Source: Maribacter polysiphoniae (GTDB lineage: Bacteria > Bacteroidota > Bacteroidia > Flavobacteriales > Flavobacteriaceae). From it: 64,000 nucleotides of DNA. Both the position numbers and the translations under genes were made by a program. A model generated the notes under the pieces. It was not told the DNA's origin, ran no database searches, and saw nothing but the letters and a program-made list of their open reading frames with translations. Positions 26,908 through 36,554 of the stretch are shown piece by piece. Location: assembly GCF_003148665.1 (NCBI RefSeq), contig NZ_QGGQ01000008.1, positions 64,566 to 128,565 on the forward strand, written 5' to 3'. Each line of letters starts with the position of its first letter. Within the stretch, counting starts at the first letter, position 1.

Positions 26908-27731
26908 ATTCTAGCATTTTTATATTCCCCCAAAACCCTAAAGTCATCTGACATGATGTCTAAAAGCGCTTTGGCCTTTGCAAAATTATTATATTCATCG
27001 AAGGTCACATCAACAAAAAAAGCATATTTCCATGGGGTTTCAATAATGGGCAATGACTGTATCTTGGTTAAATTCATATTACAATCGCTCATCACATTCA
27101 ACACTGTCGCGAGACTTCCTCTTTTATGATCGGTCACAAAACGGACCGAAGCCTTGTTTATTTCAGTTATAGGCCATTCCTTATTGGTGGTTTTTACAAT
27201 AATAAATCGGGTCGAATTATTCTTTATCGTTTGAATATCCGAAGCTATGATTTCCAAATCATATAAATCGGCTGCCACTTTAGGGGCAATGGCCGCAACA
27301 CCCTTTAAGTGATTATCATGAATTTGCTTGGCGGTCTCCGCGGTATCAACATCCTCGACCACTTTTATATGGGGATGTGTCTTTAAAAACTCACGACATT
27401 GCAGGAGGGCCATTGGATGGGACCTAACTTCATGGATATCCTCAATCGATTGTCCCTTCAGGGCCATAAGATTATGGTGGATGTTTAAATAATGCTCCCC
27501 TATTATATGTAATTTCTTATCATTAACAAGTGCGTAATTGGGGATGATTGACCCCGCAATCGAATTTTCAATTGCCATTATCCCTTTATCCGCTGTTGCA
27601 TCAAGCAGGCAGTCCACCAAGCCATGAAAGGACATACACTCTACCAAATCAACCTCTTCCTTAAAACAATCCAGGGCCACCTGATGATGGTTAGACCCCT
27701 TGATTCCCTGTATGGCTATCTTTAAACCCAT
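26904..27731 (-). CDS. pheA: prephenate dehydratase
   Basis: Converts prephenate to phenylpyruvate. The 275-residue protein has the periplasmic-binding-fold catalytic part (about 1-185) with GIMAIENSIAGSI and the NNSTRFIIV motif containing the catalytic Thr. An ACT regulatory domain follows (about 195-270, SVRFVTDHKRGSLATVLNVM then IQSLPI), expected to bind phenylalanine. First structural gene of the operon, it lies behind the Phe/Tyr-rich leader and attenuator at 27767-27893. The N-terminal GIKGSNHHQVA departs from the usual GPxGTFSHxAA but keeps the same fold position. Confidence 0.94.
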   Translation of the reverse strand: MGLKIAIQGIKGSNHHQVALDCFKEEVDLVECMSFHGLVDCLLDATADKGIMAIENSIAGSIIPNYALVNDKKLHIIGEHYLNIHHNLMALKGQSIEDIHEVRSHPMALLQCREFLKTHPHIKVVEDVDTAETAKQIHDNHLKGVAAIAPKVAADLYDLEIIASDIQTIKNNSTRFIIVKTTNKEWPITEINKASVRFVTDHKRGSLATVLNVMSDCNMNLTKIQSLPIIETPWKYAFFVDVTFDEYNNFAKAKALLDIMSDDFRVLGEYKNARI

Positions 27732-27766
27732 TTTTATCCGTTATAATAAAACTGATATTTTTCAAC

Positions 27767-27794
27767 AAAAAAAGTCCCGTTTTTCACGGGACTT
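27767..27794 (-). terminator. attenuator terminator of the Phe/Tyr operon
   Basis: On the minus strand AAGTCCCGT (27794-27786), loop GAAAA, ACGGGACTT (27780-27772), then TTTTTG: a perfect 9-bp GC-rich stem with U-run. It lies between the leader peptide and pheA, 36 bp before the pheA start. Its 5' arm can pair instead with the end of the leader peptide coding sequence (27836-27829). Confidence 0.88.
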
Positions 27795-27821
27795 AATGTT
27801 ATATTTAATGTTTGCAATACA

Positions 27822-27893
27822 CTACAACAGTCCCATCTCCCTCTTATAAAAGAAGAAAAAATAAAAACCGTTAAAGAAATACTGCTTTGTCAT
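27822..27893 (-). CDS. Phe/Tyr leader peptide (attenuation)
   Basis: A 23-codon reading frame, ATG at 27893 to TAG at 27822, too short for normal gene calling. Its first 16 residues read MTKQYFFNGFYFFFFY; in all it has seven Phe and three Tyr among 23 residues, then KREMGLL. Codons 20-22 contain AUGGGACU, complementary over 8 bp (one G-U) to AGUCCCGU, the 5' arm of the terminator at 27767-27794. A ribosome stalled at the Phe/Tyr run would leave AUGGGACU free to form the antiterminator. A ribosome reaching the stop would cover it and let the terminator form. This is the classic logic of pheL/trpL leaders. Translation of the frame itself is inferred. Confidence 0.85.
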   Translation of the reverse strand: MTKQYFFNGFYFFFFYKREMGLL

Positions 27894-27894
27894 T

Positions 27895-28016
27895 GTCTTG
27901 TAAATCTTCGACTAAGGTAATTATTAAATTTAAAAAACAAATTCAAAGTCATTCTTTTTTTGATTTTTTCTATAAAAACATATTTAATTGCATATTTTTC
28001 TTTAAAACAGCCTTTT
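27895..28016 (-). promoter_or_regulatory. AT-rich region expected to hold the pheA operon promoter
   Basis: Very AT-rich spacer between the serine hydrolase stop and the leader peptide. No exact TAnnTTTG is present on the minus strand; the nearest is TGACTTTG at 27951-27944 with no well-placed TTG. The promoter must lie here or just upstream, but I cannot place it. Confidence 0.3.
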
Positions 28017-29102
28017 TTATTGGGAATCAGCAAGGAAAATATCGACCGATGCATCCAAGACATCCTGAATTCGAGGGTTTGTACAATTCGTCAGAATGGA
28101 AAAAACCATTTGTTCATTAGGGTAAATAAAGAGATTGGAGTAACCACCCACGCCATTCCCTATATGACCAAAATAGGGTCTTCCCTTTTTATCCTCACTA
28201 ACCTGCCAACCCAAACCATAATAGGTAGCCTTTCCATTTATCTTTTCAGTGGTAATAAATTGGGAAAATACAGCATCGTGCATAATCTCCTTCTTCAGAT
28301 ACGCCTGTCCGAACTTGGCTATATCATCGGAAGTTGACAAATAACCACCGCCAGCCAGTTTATAGGTGTTGTTTACAGGCATCGCTTTATAAAACCCTGA
28401 TTTCCTTCTTGAATAGAAGGTAGCCAAATGGTCGTTATTGCCATCTGTCATTTCAATTGCCCCAGATTCGGAACCCTCGCCAAAAGTATGGGCTAACCCA
28501 AAAGGCTTCAGTACCTTTTCTTGAACATAGTCCCCAAAGGGTACCCCACTGGCTTCTTGCATGGCCAAAGAAACCAACACCCAATCATAACTATTGTAAT
28601 GATAATCAGTACCTGGTTTGAAAAGCAGGTCGTCATTCTTGAATATCCGTAGGCTATCCTTTATGGAGAACGGTTCGTTCAAACCGTATTCCTTTCCTTT
28701 ATACCCACGAATACCCGCTGTATGGCTTGCCAATTGTCGTATGGTAAAATCATATTCCTTCCTTGGAAAATAAGGAACATAGTCATATATCGAAGCATCC
28801 AAGTCAATAACCCCATCCTTAACCATTTGGACCAAGGCGGTCGCTGCAATATTCTTGGAAACACTGGCAATCCTGAAGATAGTTCGTTTCGGATCTACCT
28901 TTATCCGTTTTTCGACATCCGCATAACCATATCCTTTTTGAAATATAACCCCTCCTTTTTTTAGTACCGTGATGGCAAGCCCTGGGATCTTTTTTTCAAT
29001 TATGAGGCCGTTGAGTAGGCCATCCACCCCTGATAATCCTTCCAAGGTACGATGTGGTTGCTTTTCACTTTTGGAAGTGAATAGGTCTTTCAGATATGTC
29101 AT
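28017..29102 (-). CDS. serine hydrolase, class C beta-lactamase family
   Basis: A 361-residue protein of the beta-lactamase/penicillin-binding (AmpC, D-alanyl carboxypeptidase B, esterase EstB) superfamily. The nucleophile motif is SVSK (S-x-x-K, in FRIASVSKNIAATALVQM, near residue 82). The second motif is the Tyr-containing YHYNSYDWV and the third HIG (FGHIGNGVGGYS). It has neither an obvious signal peptide nor a membrane anchor, so it may be cytoplasmic, and resistance is not implied. The frame opens at a GTG (29138), but the ATG at 29102 is preferred. It converges on nothing and precedes the leader of the aromatic operon. Confidence 0.85.
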   Translation of the reverse strand: MTYLKDLFTSKSEKQPHRTLEGLSGVDGLLNGLIIEKKIPGLAITVLKKGGVIFQKGYGYADVEKRIKVDPKRTIFRIASVSKNIAATALVQMVKDGVIDLDASIYDYVPYFPRKEYDFTIRQLASHTAGIRGYKGKEYGLNEPFSIKDSLRIFKNDDLLFKPGTDYHYNSYDWVLVSLAMQEASGVPFGDYVQEKVLKPFGLAHTFGEGSESGAIEMTDGNNDHLATFYSRRKSGFYKAMPVNNTYKLAGGGYLSTSDDIAKFGQAYLKKEIMHDAVFSQFITTEKINGKATYYGLGWQVSEDKKGRPYFGHIGNGVGGYSNLFIYPNEQMVFSILTNCTNPRIQDVLDASVDIFLADSQ

Positions 29103-29234
29103 AAAGGATTTCAATACCGTACAATTTTTTATGCCCACTGATAAAGAATAGAGGGGCCCGATTACCCCTGTCCTAAAAAGACCGGGATTCTTTGTCGTTC
29201 ATACACGTAGGTAGAAAAACAAATTCCTTTTAAT

Positions 29235-30038
29235 TCAATCCTTAAAAATAAGCTTTCCGGTATACAATTCCTCAATATCGATGGTATCCGGTTGATTGTA
29301 ACTAATGACATCACCAGTTCCCCTAATTATCCCGGAAATCGATTCTTGTGGATTTATTTGGATATCATTGGTTCCACGATGATTTAACCGTACCGCATTG
29401 GCCAATAGGTTTTCGGCTTCAATCCTTGAATCCCCAGCTGCGATATCGATGTACAAACTATTTGTAGTTCCTTTTAACTTGAAATAGGCAATACCATTGA
29501 CCGTAATAGACAGACTATTGGTATTCAAATCCAAGTCAAATTCCCCATCCGTGGTTTCCGCTTCTGGATCGGTAAAACTCTCTGAATACAATTTAAGACT
29601 TTCATAACCAAGTACACCGTCACTTGTAATGGGCAACCCCGTACTACTTCTAATTTCGGTAAGGTTCGGTGCCGTTACATACACTTTGGTAACTCCGTAA
29701 TCCCTAAAAAGATTACAGCCATTATCATTGCGCAGCAACAATCGGCCTTCCTGGACTTCTGCCGTAATATTCTTTTGCAAAAATTCACCGGTTTCAATCT
29801 CTACCTTTTGAACATCCCCCTGTTTTAAAACTAGTCCAACCTTTTCAAATACCGTTATTTTAGAGAAACTTGACACCTCTATTTCGGTTCTTACAATCTC
29901 CCCGGCATCCTTAAAACAATCCGGGGCATCCTCACTGTTGCATGAAAAAAGGAAAAATATGAAAACGACCATGAATCCCTTGAATGCCCCAAAGTATATC
30001 TTGTTATCTATGAACTTTGTTTTTTCCATTTCCAACAT
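29235..30038 (-). CDS. DUF2807 (head GIN domain) lipoprotein
   Basis: A 267-residue lipoprotein. A lipobox ends a hydrophobic run at FFLFSC, Cys33 from the first ATG; a second ATG at 30029 is equally possible. The rest is a DUF2807 domain built from short beta strands (ISSFSKITVFEKVGLVLKQGDVQKVEIETG-like start, then LKLYSESFTDPEAETTDGEFDLDLNTNSLSITVNG). Exported and lipid-anchored, function unknown. It follows the PagL-like gene by 8 bp, so the two are probably one operon. Confidence 0.82.
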   Translation of the reverse strand: MLEMEKTKFIDNKIYFGAFKGFMVVFIFFLFSCNSEDAPDCFKDAGEIVRTEIEVSSFSKITVFEKVGLVLKQGDVQKVEIETGEFLQKNITAEVQEGRLLLRNDNGCNLFRDYGVTKVYVTAPNLTEIRSSTGLPITSDGVLGYESLKLYSESFTDPEAETTDGEFDLDLNTNSLSITVNGIAYFKLKGTTNSLYIDIAAGDSRIEAENLLANAVRLNHRGTNDIQINPQESISGIIRGTGDVISYNQPDTIDIEELYTGKLIFKD

Positions 30039-30046
30039 TACATCTT

Positions 30047-31147
30047 TTATAATCTAACCCCAATTCCAAATTCAACGGCTTCAGCCTTTGCCCCATGGGA
30101 CTTTAGGGTTACCGCCCCGAATACCTTATTGCCAAAATAACGTTTCAAACCGACCCTATTGTACATTCGACCTTCAAAATCAAAAGGATAATATACATAG
30201 TAGCCCAATTGGGTTATGACCGACATTCTATTAATGAATAGTTCATGGCCTAAAAAGACCCCTACACGCTTATAGTCATCATCTGCCGATACCCCATTCT
30301 CTGGAAAGGCAATGGACTGAAAACGAATCAATTCCTTTAAAAAACGGGAAAAATAGATATCACCCCCTAATTGGATCGCACTTTTTCTTCCCAATCGTTT
30401 ATCGGCATAGGCTGAGACAATATAAAAAGGGTATTGCCCCATATCTATAACATCGCTTTCATTCAATCCGGCCCGGAAAACCAAATTATATTTAATAGGT
30501 TCTATTATTTTTTCCTTTTCCCGTGTGGGTAAAAAGGCAATTTCCTCCCCTCCGTCCAAATCATAGGTCAAACCCGCATTCAGGGCAAAGGTATTGGTCG
30601 ATGTGTTGGGAGCCCTAAAGTTCGCATTGGAATAATGGATCAACGTAACACCCGCTTTAAAGCCCAACCCTTTGAATATATTTTCCTTATGGTAATTCAA
30701 CATTAAATACGTCGAACTCAACAAACGGGAACCATAGGCATTGTTCCGGAAGTTATCATACTTATCATATGGATTGGTATTGTACGCAATACCCTGCCCA
30801 ATTCGGAACTGCATCAAACGTTTGAAAAAATAGAAATTGTAATGGGCATAAATTCCATAATTATCGCCCAAAGTACTATTGTTCATGTTCTGATAAATGA
30901 ACGAGCCCCCGATATCAGGATAATTAAACGTTTCTTGCCAAGCCTCATCCCCGTAAGTTTTACGATTATAACTAACGATCAACCCGCCCGGATGATTCGA
31001 TATCAAATGGGATATATCTGTATTATGAAGCAGTACCGAGCCATAGAACTGGTTTATGTCAATGGTATATTTCTTGATTTTTCCATTGCTTTGGGAAAAA
31101 CCAATAGTACATACGAATATAAAAATGGGGAGTAACCTTAGGTTCAT
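30047..31147 (-). CDS. acyloxyacyl hydrolase, PagL-like lipid A 3-O-deacylase family
   Basis: A 366-residue outer-membrane barrel protein, from the ATG at 31147 (signal peptide MNLRLLPIFIFVCTIGFSQ). The family's active-site segment is visible as LIHYSNANFRAPN (around residue 180), where His and Ser form the catalytic pair. The C-terminus ends in a barrel strand (AVEFGIGVRL). PagL enzymes remove the 3-O acyl chain of lipid A. This protein is about twice the size of the classical PagL barrel, with an extra N-terminal region (about 1-100). Activity is inferred from the motif only. Confidence 0.75.
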   Translation of the reverse strand: MNLRLLPIFIFVCTIGFSQSNGKIKKYTIDINQFYGSVLLHNTDISHLISNHPGGLIVSYNRKTYGDEAWQETFNYPDIGGSFIYQNMNNSTLGDNYGIYAHYNFYFFKRLMQFRIGQGIAYNTNPYDKYDNFRNNAYGSRLLSSTYLMLNYHKENIFKGLGFKAGVTLIHYSNANFRAPNTSTNTFALNAGLTYDLDGGEEIAFLPTREKEKIIEPIKYNLVFRAGLNESDVIDMGQYPFYIVSAYADKRLGRKSAIQLGGDIYFSRFLKELIRFQSIAFPENGVSADDDYKRVGVFLGHELFINRMSVITQLGYYVYYPFDFEGRMYNRVGLKRYFGNKVFGAVTLKSHGAKAEAVEFGIGVRL

Positions 31148-31249
31148 GAAGTGCAAAAGAAATTTTATGGTGCTTTAGGCACGGCGCGAAGTTAACACAT
31201 TTGTTTTACACCTCGTAATCCCAACGGCCGTTGAATATATTTCAAAAAA

Positions 31250-32203
31250 TCAAAACACCTCTTTTGCGATGGCATGGATATTATCCGATTTACCCATTGA
31301 ATAGTAATGCAAAACCGGAACCCCATATTCCTTCAATTCTTTCGACTGTTGGATGGCCCATTCCACGCCCACTTGGCGAACCGACTTATTATCTGCACAG
31401 GCATCAACGGCATCGATTAAATTCTGGGGTAGGTCTATTCTAAAAACCTGGGGCAACAATTGCAGATGTCTTTTTACCGCAATCGGTTTTATCCCTGGAA
31501 TAATCGGAACGGTAATCCCCATCTTCCTGGCGGCTTCGACAAATTGAAAGAACTTTTGATTATCGAAGAACATCTGCGTTACCACATAATCGGCACCTGC
31601 ATCAACCTTCTCCTTTAATCGCTTTAGATCGGATTGTAAGGAGGGAGCTTCCAAATGCTTTTCAGGATACCCAGCCACGCCAATACAGAAATCCGCATGC
31701 TCATCCTTCTCGATAACTTCATGGAGGTATTTCCCGTGATTCAAATCATTGATCTGCCCCACCAAATCGACGGCAAAGGAATGTCCTCCTTTTGTGGGTT
31801 CAAAATATTTCTGTTCCCTTCGGGCATCACCTCTCAATGCCATCACATTCTCTATACCAAGATAATGGCAATCAATCAGCACATATTCGGTTTCTTCCTT
31901 GGTAAACCCTCCACATAGGATATGTGGAACCGTCTCCACCTGATATTTATGCTGTATCGAAGCGCAAATACCTACCGTACCTGGACGCATACGTGTCAAT
32001 TTCTTATCCAAAAGTCCGTCACGATCAATATAGACATATTCTTCACGAGAGGTCGTAACATCTATAAATGGCGGTTTGAACTCCATCAAGGGGTCTATAT
32101 TATCATATAATTCCTGTATGTTTCTTCCTTTTACAGGCGGAATCAATTCAAAGGAGAACAAAGTCTCTCCTTTGGCATTTTTTATGTGGTCCGTTATTTT
32201 CAT
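31250..32203 (-). CDS. metF: 5,10-methylenetetrahydrofolate reductase
   Basis: Flavoenzyme that reduces methylene-THF to 5-methyl-THF, the methyl donor for MetH. The 317-residue protein has the N-terminal FSFELIPP motif with the catalytic Glu. DVTTSRE-type substrate residues follow, then PHILCGGFTKEE, ENVMALRGD and QMFFDNQKFFQFVEAARKMGI. It is last in the methionine block, 217 bp after metH, and the spacer holds a strong palindrome (32296-32326). No regulatory domain is attached, as expected for the bacterial form. Confidence 0.95.
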   Translation of the reverse strand: MKITDHIKNAKGETLFSFELIPPVKGRNIQELYDNIDPLMEFKPPFIDVTTSREEYVYIDRDGLLDKKLTRMRPGTVGICASIQHKYQVETVPHILCGGFTKEETEYVLIDCHYLGIENVMALRGDARREQKYFEPTKGGHSFAVDLVGQINDLNHGKYLHEVIEKDEHADFCIGVAGYPEKHLEAPSLQSDLKRLKEKVDAGADYVVTQMFFDNQKFFQFVEAARKMGITVPIIPGIKPIAVKRHLQLLPQVFRIDLPQNLIDAVDACADNKSVRQVGVEWAIQQSKELKEYGVPVLHYYSMGKSDNIHAIAKEVF

Positions 32204-32295
32204 ATATGCTGAACTTGTTTCAGTATGTAATATTCATTTTGGGCGTTACCCTATTTATTTGAATTAATTGCCAGATTCCTGCTTTTTTTCTTTAT

Positions 32296-32326
32296 ACCTA
32301 CAAGGTTTTTAAAACCTTGTAGGTAT
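32296..32326. repeat. palindromic element between metH and metF
   Basis: ATACCTACAAGGTTTT, a short centre, and AAAACCTTGTAGGTAT: a near-perfect inverted repeat with arms of about 15 bp. A diverged version (ACCTATGAGATTCC ... GGAATCTTGTAGGAT on the minus strand) lies at 36413-36443. It lacks the U-run of a terminator. Probably a dispersed palindromic repeat. Confidence 0.6.
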
Positions 32327-32420
32327 CTAACCTTGCAGGACCCAAACCTTACAGGGGCAAAAAATGCCGCTACCGACTGCCGTCCCAATCGCAGTCAACG
32401 GCCTTGAGGCATAACGATGC

Positions 32421-35147
32421 TCAATCCTCACTAATATTTGGGGACAACCATTTTTGGGCCTCCTCGATTGGCATTCCCTTTCGTTCGGCAAAATCCCTTA
32501 CCTGATCCTCCTTTATTTTCCCTAATCCAAAATAGCGGGCCTCGGGATTTGCAAAATAGTACCCACTCACACTTGCAGCAGGCCACATGGCCAAGCTCTC
32601 GGTAAGTTCAACACCAATTTTTTCCTTAACCCCCAAAACCTGCCATAGGGTCAATTTTTCCAAATGGTCGGGACAGGCAGGATACCCCGGTGCCGGCCGT
32701 ATACCTTTATAGCTTTCGTTTATCAATTCCTCATTACTCAATTCCTCATCCTTTGCATAGCCCCAATACTTCATACGAACCTCTTTATGCAAATACTCTG
32801 CAAAGGCCTCTGCCAACCGATCGGCCAAAGCCTTGATCATTATGGCGTTGTAATCATCATGGTCCTTTACAAATTCATCGGCCAATTCAGCCGTACCAAA
32901 TCCTGTACTTACACAAAAACATCCGATATAATCCTCTATTCCTTCATCCTTGGGCGCAATAAAATCGGACAAGGCAAAATTAGGCACTCCTTCCCGCTTT
33001 TTCAATTGTTGCCGTAGTGTACGGAAAACAAATTTCTTATCCTCCCCCTCTATTTCAATATCATCCTCTTGGACAGTATTGGCCTTGAACAAACCAAAAA
33101 CCGCTTTTGCTTTCAACAGTTTATTATGCAACACATCCTTCAACATATCCTGGGCATCAGAAAATAGTTCCTTGGCCTGCACACCGACTACCTCATCGGT
33201 TAAGATGGCCGGATACCTTCCGTGGAGCTCCCAACTTCTAAAAAAGGGTGTCCAATCTATAAAGGGCAATAGTTTACCAAGATCTAAGTCTTCGATAACC
33301 TGAATACCCATGGTTGTTGGCTTTACGATATTGGTGTTCTTCCAATCAATCTGGAATTTGTTCGCCCTTGCATCCGCTAATGACCGATACTCTTTATGTT
33401 TCGCTCGGTTCTTGAATTTGTCACGAAACGTTTCATAATCCAACTTTATCGATTGTTTATACGTATCGGAAGTTTCTTTTTGCAACAAATCGCCAACGAC
33501 GGTCACTGCCCTGGAGGCATCGTTTACATGAACCACCGCATTCTGGTATTCGATATCTATTTTCACCGCGGTATGGGCCTTACTCGTGGTCGCCCCTCCT
33601 ATCAGCAAGGGTACATTGAAATTCTGACGCTGCATTTCCTTGGCCAAAAATACCATCTCATCCAACGACGGGGTAATCAGACCACTTAAACCAATGATAT
33701 CTACATTTTCCTTTTTAGCGGCCTCTATGATCTTTTCCGGGGGAACCATTACCCCAAGGTCAATGATCTCATAATTATTACAGGCCAAAACAACACTCAC
33801 AATATTTTTTCCAATGTCGTGTACATCGCCCTTAACAGTTGCCATAAGGATTTTTCCTGCCGCACCCCCAGCAACCGCATCTGGATTGTTTTTTTTCTCC
33901 TCTTCAATATATGGCAAAAGATAGGCCACTGCTTTTTTCATCACCCGGGCCGATTTCACAACTTGTGGCAAGAACATTTTCCCGCTTCCAAACAGGTCAC
34001 CTACTACATTCATACCTGTCATTAAATGTCCCTCAATAACCTCTATGGGTTTGTCGACACTTTTTCTGGCTGTTTCAACATCCTCAACGATATATTGGTC
34101 AATACCTTTTACCAAAGCACGGGTAATCCTATTCTGCAACGGTTCTTCCCGCCAGGATAGATCCACTTTGTTTTCTTTGGCTTTCCCGACTACCGATTCG
34201 GCAAAATCGAGCAATCGTTCTGTGGCATCATCCCTACGATCCAGGATTACATCCTCGACATGTTCCAATAAATCCTTTGGGATATCATCATAAACCTCCA
34301 ACATCGTTGGGTTTACGATTCCCATATTCATCCCTGCTTTTATCGCATGGTACAGAAAAACCGAATGCATGGCCTCCCTAACAGGATTGTTTCCCCGAAA
34401 ACTAAAGGAAACATTACTTATACCCCCACTGACACTACTGTAAGGCAAATTTTCCCGCACCCATTTCGTAGCCTCGATAAAGTCGATTGCATTCCGTCTA
34501 TGTTCATCCATACCCGTCGCCACAGGAAATACATTCAAATCGAAAATAATATCCTCGGGAGCGAATTTCACTTCATTGACCAAAATGTCGTAGGACCGTT
34601 TGGTAATCTCGACCCTGCGTTCAAAAGTATCGGCCTGGCCTACCTCATCAAAAGCCATCACCACGACGGCAGCACCATAACGCCTGATCAGTTTGGCGTG
34701 CTGAACAAATTGTTCCTTACCTTCTTTAAGACTTATGGAGTTTACAACGGATTTTCCCTGAACGACCTGCAACCCTGCCTCGATAATCTCCCATTTGGAA
34801 CTATCGATCATAATGGGTACCCGTGCAATATCGGGTTCTGCCATTAAAAGATTCAGGTACTTTACCATTGCCTCTTTGCCTTCAATCAGGCCATCATCCA
34901 TATTGATATCGATGACCTGGGCACCTCCCTCAACCTGATGACGGGCAACGTCAAGGGCTTCCTCAAATTTCTCTTCTTTGATAAGTCGAAGGAATTTCCT
35001 TGATCCAGCCACATTGGTCCGTTCCCCTACATTAATAAAATTGCTTTCAGGAGTAACTATCAGGGGTTCAAGACCACTAAGTTTAAGGCATCTGTTCCCT
35101 TGATGATTGCCGACCCTTGATTGTATGTTGGCCTCTTCATTTATCAT
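32421..35147 (-). CDS. metH: cobalamin-dependent methionine synthase, folate/B12/activation part
   Basis: C-terminal half of a split MetH (908 aa). It has a pterin-binding domain (about 30-300, [39 protein letters not shown]), a Cap plus B12-binding domain with the cobalt-binding His in [10 protein letters not shown] (near residue 440), and an AdoMet activation domain with [15 protein letters not shown]. It moves the methyl group from methyl-THF to cobalamin; the homocysteine-binding half is the next gene upstream (35314). The halves are separated by 166 bp and each has its own start, so this is a true split and not a frameshift. Confidence 0.95.
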   Translation of the reverse strand: MINEEANIQSRVGNHQGNRCLKLSGLEPLIVTPESNFINVGERTNVAGSRKFLRLIKEEKFEEALDVARHQVEGGAQVIDINMDDGLIEGKEAMVKYLNLLMAEPDIARVPIMIDSSKWEIIEAGLQVVQGKSVVNSISLKEGKEQFVQHAKLIRRYGAAVVVMAFDEVGQADTFERRVEITKRSYDILVNEVKFAPEDIIFDLNVFPVATGMDEHRRNAIDFIEATKWVRENLPYSSVSGGISNVSFSFRGNNPVREAMHSVFLYHAIKAGMNMGIVNPTMLEVYDDIPKDLLEHVEDVILDRRDDATERLLDFAESVVGKAKENKVDLSWREEPLQNRITRALVKGIDQYIVEDVETARKSVDKPIEVIEGHLMTGMNVVGDLFGSGKMFLPQVVKSARVMKKAVAYLLPYIEEEKKNNPDAVAGGAAGKILMATVKGDVHDIGKNIVSVVLACNNYEIIDLGVMVPPEKIIEAAKKENVDIIGLSGLITPSLDEMVFLAKEMQRQNFNVPLLIGGATTSKAHTAVKIDIEYQNAVVHVNDASRAVTVVGDLLQKETSDTYKQSIKLDYETFRDKFKNRAKHKEYRSLADARANKFQIDWKNTNIVKPTTMGIQVIEDLDLGKLLPFIDWTPFFRSWELHGRYPAILTDEVVGVQAKELFSDAQDMLKDVLHNKLLKAKAVFGLFKANTVQEDDIEIEGEDKKFVFRTLRQQLKKREGVPNFALSDFIAPKDEGIEDYIGCFCVSTGFGTAELADEFVKDHDDYNAIMIKALADRLAEAFAEYLHKEVRMKYWGYAKDEELSNEELINESYKGIRPAPGYPACPDHLEKLTLWQVLGVKEKIGVELTESLAMWPAASVSGYYFANPEARYFGLGKIKEDQVRDFAERKGMPIEEAQKWLSPNISED

Positions 35148-35264
35148 CGAATATTGTTTTTATACTAATTGATAAATCCATTTTGCGATTTATTACTCTT
35201 TACCACTTTTCCCATGAGGGATTTATACCTTCCTTTTTCAAAGGATATTGGTCTATTTGGAAAT

Positions 35265-35291
35265 ATAGGGACTCCCTTTTAGCGTCCCTAT
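35265..35291 (-). other. stem-loop between the two metH halves
   Basis: ATAGGGAC (35265-35272) pairs with GTCCCTAT (35284-35291), 11-base loop. No U-run follows on the minus strand, so it is more likely a processing or stability element than a terminator. Confidence 0.35.
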
Positions 35292-35313
35292 CCAAACACC
35301 CCCCAAACCTCAA

Positions 35314-36312
35314 CTATATACTGCCGACCTTTCTCGGTTTATAATCCTTCACCAATGCTGCCATGGCTGAAATATGTTCAGGGGTTGTTCCACAACAACC
35401 ACCCACAATATTCACCAAACCCTTTTCCATATATTCCCTAATTTGGGCTGCCATCTGCCCTGCAGTCTCATCGTATTCCCCAAAGGCATTTGGCAAACCT
35501 GCATTGGGGTGGGCAGACACGGCAAAATCGGTTTTTGCCGCCAAGACTTCTAAATGTGGCACCAATTGACTTGCACCCAAGGCACAATTAAAACCTACCG
35601 AAAGTATCGGAATATGTGATATTGAAATCAAGAATGCCTCTGCGGTTTGTCCGGATAGGGTTCTCCCCGAGGCATCGGTAATCGTACCGCTCACCATCAC
35701 TGGAATATCAAGATTCCGTTCTTCTTTCACCTCTTCAATGGCAAAAAGTGCTGCCTTGGCATTTAAGGTATCAAAAATAGTCTCGACAAGCAACAAATCA
35801 ACACCACCGTCTACCAAAGCCTCTATTTGCTGTTTGTAGGCCAATCGCAAATCATTGAAGGAAACAGCCCTATACCCTGGGTCGTTCACATCTGGGGACA
35901 TACTTGCTGTTTTATTGGTAGGACCTATACTACCCGCAACAAACCTAGGTTTATCGGGTTCTTTGGCCGTGAACTCGTCAGCCACTTTCCGTGCAATTTT
36001 GGCTGCTTCATAGTTAAGTTCATGTACCAGATCCTCCATATGGTAATCGGCCATGGCTATGGTTGTACAGGAAAAGGTGTTGGTCTCGATAATATCGGCA
36101 CCAGCCTCAAGGTATTTTGCATGAATGGCGGCAATGGCCTCTGGTTGCGTCAAGGATAAAAGATCATTATTACCCTGTAACGGACTAGGCCAATCCTTGA
36201 ATCGTTCCCCGCGAAAATCGGCCTCGGTGAATTTATAACGTTGTAGCATGGTACCCATGGCACCATCTAAAATCAAAATTCGCTCCTTTAATATTTTTCT
36301 TATGTCTCTCAT
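35314..36312 (-). CDS. metH: homocysteine S-methyltransferase domain of split MetH
   Basis: N-terminal half of cobalamin-dependent methionine synthase (332 aa from the ATG at 36312). It carries [13 protein letters not shown], the [15 protein letters not shown] block, and the zinc-binding cysteines: one in GFNCALGA and a pair in [11 protein letters not shown]. This unit binds homocysteine and zinc and takes the methyl from the cobalamin carried by the protein encoded at 32421. First gene of the metH-metH-metF unit, it lies 243 bp after the SAM-I riboswitch, so expression should fall when SAM is high. A TTG/ATG a few codons upstream (36327) is less likely. Confidence 0.93.
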   Translation of the reverse strand: MRDIRKILKERILILDGAMGTMLQRYKFTEADFRGERFKDWPSPLQGNNDLLSLTQPEAIAAIHAKYLEAGADIIETNTFSCTTIAMADYHMEDLVHELNYEAAKIARKVADEFTAKEPDKPRFVAGSIGPTNKTASMSPDVNDPGYRAVSFNDLRLAYKQQIEALVDGGVDLLLVETIFDTLNAKAALFAIEEVKEERNLDIPVMVSGTITDASGRTLSGQTAEAFLISISHIPILSVGFNCALGASQLVPHLEVLAAKTDFAVSAHPNAGLPNAFGEYDETAGQMAAQIREYMEKGLVNIVGGCCGTTPEHISAMAALVKDYKPRKVGSI

Positions 36313-36412
36313 GCATTCTATTTGCAAAAAATATACTGTATTATTTTCATCTTTAATTGCGTTAGGTACTTCGACTGCGATTGGACCTATTCTTCACAGT
36401 GGCATCTTTTTG

Positions 36413-36443
36413 GAATCCTACAAGATTCCAGGAATCTCATAGG
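36413..36443. repeat. diverged copy of the met-region palindrome
   Basis: On the minus strand ACCTATGAGATTCCTGGAAT followed by CTTGTAGGAT. The outer arms match the element at 32296-32326 while the inner arms differ but keep their own complementarity (AGATTCC/GGAATCT). Confidence 0.5.
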
Positions 36444-36554
36444 TATTACAAAAAAACACATTGCAAAGCCTGGCCATTTACAGGTATGAAAATGGTAACG
36501 CACTACTTTTATTTATCGATCAAGGAAAGGTGTAAGACAGATGTCTTTTTCAGG

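Noticed and set aside
27944-27951. TGACTTTG as the -7 element of the Phe/Tyr operon
   Set aside because: One mismatch at a conserved base and no TTG at a suitable distance; too weak to call.
28017-29102. Serine hydrolase as an antibiotic-resistance beta-lactamase
   Set aside because: The SxxK/Tyr/HxG motifs are shared by many esterases and peptidases; there is no signal peptide and no resistance context.
35265-35291. Stem-loop between the metH halves as a terminator
   Set aside because: No U-run on the transcribed strand; termination there would cut the B12 half off from the riboswitch-controlled transcript.
32421-36312. Split metH as a frameshifted pseudogene
   Set aside because: The halves are separated by 166 bp, each has a proper start and complete domains, and the division falls between functional modules.
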